A program made the translations under genes and the position numbers. This document shows positions 60,008 to 64,000 of a DNA stretch of 64,000 nucleotides, piece by piece. Positions within the stretch are counted from its first letter, which is position 1; each line of letters opens with the position of its first letter. Source of the DNA: Frederiksenia canicola (GTDB taxonomy: Bacteria > Pseudomonadota > Gammaproteobacteria > Enterobacterales > Pasteurellaceae); NCBI RefSeq assembly GCF_011455495.1, contig NZ_CP015029.1:2046740-2110739 (forward strand), written 5' to 3'. The notes under the pieces are model-generated. The model was not told where the DNA came from and ran no database searches. It worked only from the letters and a program-made list of their open reading frames with translations.

Positions 60008-61951
60008 ATGGCTTTAATAAACCTTTCAAACGCCTATTTAGGCTTTGGCGATCACCCTTTACTTGACCACACCGAACTACATATTGAGCAAGGCGAGCGT
60101 GTCTGTTTAGTCGGTCGAAATGGTGCGGGAAAATCCACTTTGATGAAAGTGCTGGCGGGTGAAGTGCAGCTTGATGACGGCAAATTGATCTTTGAAAAAG
60201 ATATTGTCGTCACCCGTTTAGAGCAAGATCCGCCTCGTCATATCGAAGATACCGTTTTCGATTATGTTGCCGAAGGAATCGCACATCTTGCCGATCTTTT
60301 AAAGCAATATCACCAGATTTCGCAGCGAATGCAAACCGACTACAGCGAAACACTGATGTCGCAACTGGCTCAAGTGCAAGCTCAGTTAGAACACGCCAAC
60401 GGCTGGCAATTTGAAAACCGCATTCAAGACACACTCAAATTATTAGAACTTGATCCCAACAAACGCTTATGCGAGCTCTCTGGTGGTTGGGTTCGCCGTG
60501 CGGCATTGGCACGGGCATTGGTTGCCGATCCTGATGTGCTGTTGCTAGACGAACCAACCAACCATTTGGATGTAGATACGATTGCGTGGTTAGAAAATCT
60601 ATTGTTGGATTTCAAAGGCAGCATCATTTTTATTTCCCACGACCGTGCCTTTATTCGCAAAATGGCGACCCGCATTGTCGATCTAGATCGCGGTAAATTG
60701 GTTTCTTATCCAAGCAATTACGATGTCTATTTGGAAACCAAAGCGGAAGATTTGCGGGTTGAGGCCTTGCAAAATGAGCTCTTCGACAAAAAACTGGCTC
60801 AAGAAGAAGTTTGGATTCGTCAAGGTATCAAAGCACGCCGCACCCGAAACGAAGGGCGTGTTCGTGCGTTAAAAGCCTTGCGAGAAGAACGCCGAAACCG
60901 CCGTGATGTACTCGGCACGGCAAAAATTCAACTCGACCAAACTGCCCGCAGCGGTAAAATTGTGTTTGAAGTGGAAAACGCCAGTGTTGAAGTCGCAGGG
61001 AAAACCTTGCTGAAAAACTTCAGTACTACCATTTTGAGGGGCGATAAAATTGCCTTGATTGGTCCGAATGGCATCGGCAAAACCACGCTGATCAAATTGC
61101 TTCTCGGCGAAATCCAAGCCACTTCAGGTTCCGTACGTTGTGGTACAAAATTGGAAGTTGCCTATTTTGATCAATATCGTGCAGAACTCGATCCCGAAAA
61201 AACTGTGATGGATAACGTCGCTGACGGAAAGCAAGATGTGGAAGTGAATGGCGTTAAACGCCACGTTTTAGGCTACTTGCAAGATTTCCTATTCCCACCA
61301 AAACGGGCGATGACCCCAGTTAAAGCCTTGTCAGGCGGGGAACGCAACCGCTTATTACTCGCGAAATTGCTGCTCAAACCAAACAATTTACTGATTTTGG
61401 ACGAACCGACCAACGATTTAGACGTAGAAACCCTTGAACTGTTGGAAGAAATGCTCACCGATTACCAAGGTACGCTGATTATCGTCAGCCACGACCGTCA
61501 ATTTATCGACAACACCGTAACCGAATGCTTTATCTTTGAAGGTAATGGCGTAGTAAATAAATATGTCGGCGGCTACCACGATGCCAAGCAGCAACAAGCC
61601 AATTATCATGCTACGCTAGACAACAAGCGGTCAGATTCGGGCAAGAATTTGCAAAAATCAGCCGAAAAATCACCGCTTGTTGAGCCTGAAAAACCGAAAG
61701 CTGAACCTGCGAAAAAGGTCAAACTTTCCTACAAAGACCAGCGTGAACTGGAAACACTCCCTGAAAAAATGGAACAGCTCGAAGCCGAAATCGAAGCCTT
61801 ACAAACGGAAGTCAATAGTGCTGAGTTCTTTAGCAAAGAGCCAAGCTACACCCAAACTCAACTACAAAAACTGGCGGATACCGAATTAGCGTTAGAACAA
61901 GCGTTTGAACGTTGGGAAGAGTTAGAAAATATTAAGAATGGGAATGTCTAA
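60008..61951 (+). CDS. uup: ABC-F ATPase Uup
   Basis: Soluble tandem ABC ATPase that acts on ribosomes and limits transposon precise excision. From the ATG at 60008 the protein has 647 residues. Two ABC domains carry Walker A GRNGAGKST (near 36) and GPNGIGKTT (near 351), signatures LSGGWVRR and LSGGERNR, with the ABC-F linker between. The C-terminal coiled coil (about 565-647) is Uup-specific. The tether before it (DNKRSDSGKNLQKSAEKSPL) is encoded by an inverted pair of uptake signals. The frame reaches back to 59927, but that part is an uptake signal. Confidence 0.94.
   Translation: MALINLSNAYLGFGDHPLLDHTELHIEQGERVCLVGRNGAGKSTLMKVLAGEVQLDDGKLIFEKDIVVTRLEQDPPRHIEDTVFDYVAEGIAHLADLLKQYHQISQRMQTDYSETLMSQLAQVQAQLEHANGWQFENRIQDTLKLLELDPNKRLCELSGGWVRRAALARALVADPDVLLLDEPTNHLDVDTIAWLENLLLDFKGSIIFISHDRAFIRKMATRIVDLDRGKLVSYPSNYDVYLETKAEDLRVEALQNELFDKKLAQEEVWIRQGIKARRTRNEGRVRALKALREERRNRRDVLGTAKIQLDQTARSGKIVFEVENASVEVAGKTLLKNFSTTILRGDKIALIGPNGIGKTTLIKLLLGEIQATSGSVRCGTKLEVAYFDQYRAELDPEKTVMDNVADGKQDVEVNGVKRHVLGYLQDFLFPPKRAMTPVKALSGGERNRLLLAKLLLKPNNLLILDEPTNDLDVETLELLEEMLTDYQGTLIIVSHDRQFIDNTVTECFIFEGNGVVNKYVGGYHDAKQQQANYHATLDNKRSDSGKNLQKSAEKSPLVEPEKPKAEPAKKVKLSYKDQRELETLPEKMEQLEAEIEALQTEVNSAEFFSKEPSYTQTQLQKLADTELALEQAFERWEELENIKNGNV
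61623..61680. repeat. Inverted uptake-signal pair inside uup
   Basis: ACAAGCGGT (61623-61631) and ACCGCTTGT (61672-61680) with a TTTGCAAA tail between, all inside the open frame, in the tether before the C-terminal coiled coil. Confidence 0.88.
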
Positions 61952-61959
61952 GTAAAAAC

Positions 61960-61988
61960 AAAGCGATCGGGAGAAAACCGATCGCTTT
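61960..61988. terminator. Terminator after uup
   Basis: AAAGCGATCGG (61960-61970) pairs with CCGATCGCTTT (61978-61988), 11-bp stem with a seven-base loop, then TATTTTT. It also serves the convergent helical-repeat gene. Confidence 0.9.
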
Positions 61989-62010
61989 TATTTTTATGAA
62001 TCCATCGGCA

Positions 62011-62610
62011 TTATTTTTCCGCTTCTGATTTCCATTCCGCCGCCTTTTCTTGCATCGCTTTACCCAGAGCATCTAAGGTATCCGCCATTGCCACTTTGGC
62101 TTGATCAACTTTCTCATTTAAGCTATCGCCTAAAGCACTCAACTCTTCTTTTAATTCAGCGTATTTATCCGCAGCAATCTCTTTTGCATCTTCAAATTTC
62201 GCTGCAGCTTCATCTTTCAGCTCAGTAGCCTTATCTTTCGTCTCATCAAATTTTTCTGATGCTGCATTCTGAAATTGTGCTACTTTCACTGCAGCATCTT
62301 CTTTCAACTCTTCTGCTTTCGCTTTTGCTTCATCAACTGTTTCGGCTGCGGAATCTTTCATTTTCTCCCACTTAACCTCAGCTTCAGCTTTTAACTCAGC
62401 GGCTTTGTCTTGCACGTCATCCACTTTATCTGCCACAGCGGCTTTTAACTCTGTTGCTTTGCTTTCAACATCTGCTTTCACTTCAGAGGCTTTATCTTGC
62501 ATAGACTCTGCTGCATCTTTTCCTTTTTCAATAGACTCATCTAACGCTTGTTTTGCTTTGTCTAATTGTTTGCTCGCAGAATCTAAGATATTTGATAAAA
62601 TTTCTTTCAT
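62011..62610 (-). CDS. Amphipathic helical-repeat protein (LEA/apolipoprotein-like)
   Basis: Protein of 199 residues made almost only of Ala, Glu, Lys and Asp, without Pro, Cys, Gly-rich turns or a signal peptide. It repeats an 11-residue pattern of the type K-A-x-E-L-K-x-x-A-x-x (ATELKAAVADK, AAELKAEAEVK, ATELKDEAAAK, YAELKEELSA), which predicts one long amphipathic helix. Similar patterns occur in LEA-type stress proteins and apolipoproteins. Function unknown; membrane-surface or desiccation/osmotic protection is only a guess. It stands alone, 216 bases from tcdA, with AGGAGACTT upstream of its ATG. Confidence 0.75.
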   Translation of the reverse strand: MKEILSNILDSASKQLDKAKQALDESIEKGKDAAESMQDKASEVKADVESKATELKAAVADKVDDVQDKAAELKAEAEVKWEKMKDSAAETVDEAKAKAEELKEDAAVKVAQFQNAASEKFDETKDKATELKDEAAAKFEDAKEIAADKYAELKEELSALGDSLNEKVDQAKVAMADTLDALGKAMQEKAAEWKSEAEK

Positions 62611-62825
62611 TAAAGTCTCCTAATTACTTGGTTGAAATTTAATTTAACTGGTGATGTTTTGAGCACCACCTTTTTTCAGGGTAACGACAAAATTTGAGAA
62701 TGTCTACAAAAAAATAATATTTTTGCCGAAATTTGATAACAAATCGTTAAATTTGAACTTATTTAAAACTCAGCAAACTAAATTAGATGAACTTTAAAAA
62801 ATGACTGATATTTTTAGAGGAAAAT

Positions 62826-63599
62826 ATGGCTCGAATCGATAATTACGAATACCGTTTCGGTGGCATTGGACGGCTTTATACGCCAGAGGGATTAGCGAAA
62901 TTGCGGGAATCACATATTTGTGTGATTGGCATTGGCGGAGTGGGCTCGTGGGCAGTGGAAGCCTTGGCACGTTCGGGGGTCGGTAAATTGACGTTGATTG
63001 ATATGGACGATATTTGTGTCACCAACATCAACCGCCAAATCCACGCCATGTCAGGCGAAATCGGTAAGCTCAAAACCGAAGTAATGCAAGAACGGATTGC
63101 CAAAATCAACCCTGAGTGTGAAGTACAAATTATTGATGATTTTCTTACCACAGAAAATTTGAACGACTACTTGTTGCGGGGATACGACTATGTGATCGAT
63201 GCGATCGATAGCGTCAAAGTCAAAGCCGCCCTGATCGCATTTTGTAAACGCAACAAAATCAAGATTATCACGACAGGGGGAGCGGGCGGACAAACGGATC
63301 CAACTCAAATTCAGATCGCGGATCTAAGTAAAACTATTCAAGATCCGCTCGCCTCTAAAGTGAGAAGTTTGCTACGAAAAGAGTACAACTTCAGCCAAAA
63401 TCCGAAACGCAAATTTGGGGTTGACTGCGTATTTTCGACCCAGCCACTGATTTTCCCGACAATGTCGGAAGGCTGTGAAGTGTCTGCTACAATGAACTGT
63501 GCCAACGGTTTCGGGGCGGCAACAATGGTCACGGCAACTTTCGGATTTTTTGCAGTAAGCCGAGTAATTGCAAAACTTTTGGCTAATCCGACCGCTTGA
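62826..63599 (+). CDS. tcdA: tRNA threonylcarbamoyladenosine dehydratase TcdA
   Basis: E1-like ATP-dependent enzyme that cyclises t6A37 to ct6A. The protein has 257 residues with the nucleotide-binding GIGGVGSWAVEALARSGVG near residue 37, LIDMDDICVTNINRQ near 60, DAIDSVKVKAALIAFC near 122 and a TGGAGGQTDP segment. It acts on the same modification that TsaE (18030) helps to make. The end of the gene carries a reverse uptake signal (GACCGCTTGA). Confidence 0.93.
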   Translation: MARIDNYEYRFGGIGRLYTPEGLAKLRESHICVIGIGGVGSWAVEALARSGVGKLTLIDMDDICVTNINRQIHAMSGEIGKLKTEVMQERIAKINPECEVQIIDDFLTTENLNDYLLRGYDYVIDAIDSVKVKAALIAFCKRNKIKIITTGGAGGQTDPTQIQIADLSKTIQDPLASKVRSLLRKEYNFSQNPKRKFGVDCVFSTQPLIFPTMSEGCEVSATMNCANGFGAATMVTATFGFFAVSRVIAKLLANPTA

Positions 63600-63613
63600 T
63601 CTTACGCAACCGT

Positions 63614-63642
63614 TTGCATTTTTCGCCTGAAAAACTTATACT
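63614..63642 (+). promoter_or_regulatory. Near-consensus sigma-70 promoter
   Basis: TTGCAT (63614-63619), a 17-bp spacer and TATACT (63637-63642), five of six matches in each box. A start near 63649 is expected. It lies just after the tcdA stop and points to the unit that ends at 63746. Confidence 0.65.
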
Positions 63643-63648
63643 GCACGC

Positions 63649-63746
63649 CTAGTGCCACAGGACTAGAAAATGCAACGCAATCGTACAATTTCAACCCAAT
63701 TTTCACCGCTACGCCTTGACAATATTCGAGGCGTAGCGGTTTTTTC
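63649..63746 (+). ncRNA. Candidate small RNA or attenuated leader of about 98 nt
   Basis: Between the promoter and the first terminator lies about 98 bases with a small 5' hairpin (CTAGT 63649-63653 / ACTAG 63662-63666), an A/C/U-rich unpaired middle and a strong terminator stem with a U-tail, the layout of a trans-acting RNA. It could equally be the leader of the amidohydrolase gene. It does not match a small RNA I know. The exact ends are inferred. Confidence 0.42.
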
Positions 63747-63771
63747 ATGGAATGAAGATCTCATTATTTGA
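63670..63771 (+). CDS. Possible 33-residue leader peptide spanning the terminator
   Basis: ATG at 63670 follows AGGA by seven bases. The frame begins MQRNRTISTQFSPLRLDN and ends LII at TGA 63769-63771, crossing the first terminator hairpin and ending in the second. It has four Arg in its first 20 residues. Translation could control folding of the hairpins, as in attenuation. No known leader peptide is recognised, so this may be chance. Confidence 0.25.
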   Translation: MQRNRTISTQFSPLRLDNIRGVAVFSWNEDLII

Positions 63772-63783
63772 GATCTTTTTTTT
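63705..63783 (+). terminator. Tandem terminators before the amidohydrolase gene
   Basis: ACCGCTACGCCT (63705-63716) pairs with AGGCGTAGCGGT (63729-63740), followed by TTTTTT. Fifteen bases on, AAGATCTCA (63755-63763) pairs with TGAGATCTT (63769-63777), followed by a second T-run to about 63783. Two good terminators lie less than 100 bases before a gene on the same strand. Confidence 0.85.
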
Positions 63784-63806
63784 CGCCTGTGCACCAAAAA
63801 ACCGAT

Positions 63807-63843
63807 ACAAGCGGTCAGATTTTCAGCGTTTTTTGCAAAAGGA
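63807..63843 (+). repeat. DNA-uptake signal before the amidohydrolase gene
   Basis: ACAAGCGGTCAGATTT (63807-63822) with the tail TTTTTTGCAAAAGG, whose last bases supply the AAGGA ribosome site of the next gene. Confidence 0.82.
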
Positions 63844-63849
63844 TAAATA

Positions 63850-64000
63850 ATGAGCCAGTTAATTCGTACGTTAAAAAGCCATATTCGTGATGAAGTCATC
63901 AAAAAAGGCGGCTGGGTTAATTCCCACGCCCACGCCGACCGTGCTTTCACGATGACACCTGAAAAAATCAAAATTTATCAAGAAGCTAACTTGCAGCAAA
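63850..64000 (+). CDS. Amidohydrolase-superfamily protein (5' part)
   Basis: The gene runs off the window; only the first 50 codons are visible. After an N-terminal helix, VNSHAHADRAF (H26, H28) is the HxH metal motif that follows the first strand of the amidohydrolase (TIM-barrel) fold, as in cytosine- or adenosine-deaminase-like enzymes. The substrate cannot be told from this fragment. The ATG is preceded by AAGGATAAATA, whose AAGG comes from the uptake-signal tail. Read-through of the two terminators upstream, or a separate promoter, must supply transcription. Confidence 0.7.
   Translation, partial: MSQLIRTLKSHIRDEVIKKGGWVNSHAHADRAFTMTPEKIKIYQEANLQQ

Noticed and set aside
63649-63746. Identification of the short transcript as GcvB
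   Set aside because: GcvB is known from the wider csd/tcdA region of enterobacteria, but the G/U-rich R1 region of GcvB is absent here.

Overview
The window is ordinary chromosomal DNA of a gamma-proteobacterium of the family Pasteurellaceae. Three things point there: dozens of copies of the DNA-uptake signal core ACAAGCGGT(CA), often as inverted pairs with a trailing TTTTGCAAA tail; the competence operon comA-comE next to mrcA; and a moderately AT-rich gene set that is house-keeping throughout. The ACAAGCGGT form of the uptake signal (not AAGTGCGGT) is that of the Actinobacillus pleuropneumoniae / Mannheimia / Haemophilus ducreyi branch. I cannot name the species. I see no rRNA, tRNA, CRISPR array, insertion sequence or prophage, and no gene-free stretch longer than 300 bases.

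Layout. 1-3.9 kb: end of rsgA, then a Fur-type-controlled Mn/Fe ABC transporter operon (sitABCD/yfeABCD type). 4-9.7 kb: dusA, a large membrane protein of the Gcr 'recombinase' family, a DUF4189 lipoprotein and pepA. 9.8-12 kb: lptF-lptG (LPS export), divergent from pepA. 12.1-19.6 kb: dnaE, flanked on both sides by REP-like inverted pairs, then a tight run waaA-coaD-orn-tsaE-amiB. 19.7-23.2 kb: metE and divergent metR with recognisable MetJ and MetR sites. 23.3-27.8 kb: a YhbP-like flavin-fold protein, a Na+-dependent transporter, and aroK-aroB-dam. 28-34.2 kb: mrcA (PBP1A), divergent from comABCDE, the DNA-uptake pilus/secretin assembly genes. 34.3-36.8 kb: nusB-thiL-pgpA and a LysE-type exporter. 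36.9-43.5 kb: an unknown exported protein, a DUF465 protein, cysZ, zipA, ligA, pepB. 43.6-46.4 kb: an exported vWA protein divergent from a small UmuD-like protein behind three LexA-like boxes, then an NlpC/P60 lipoprotein and nfo. 46.4-54.5 kb: TorD-family chaperone, rlmD, dGTPase, nitroreductase, TenA-like protein, rapA. 54.6-64 kb: a truncated pentapeptide-repeat gene, YebE-like protein, rluA, a MATE transporter, nadK, a DMT transporter, uup, a helical-repeat protein, tcdA, and the start of an amidohydrolase gene behind a probable small RNA or attenuated leader.

Most interesting signals: (1) the SOS-type, catalytically dead, non-cleavable UmuD-like protein at 44449-44880; (2) a compact transcription unit with a near-consensus promoter and tandem terminators at 63614-63783, with a small ORF inside it; (3) a recombination scar at 54532-54975, where a 16-bp uptake-signal tail is directly repeated around a 5'-truncated pentapeptide-repeat gene; (4) uptake signals reused as terminators, stop codons and in-frame peptide linkers; (5) two different REP-like inverted pairs on either side of dnaE.
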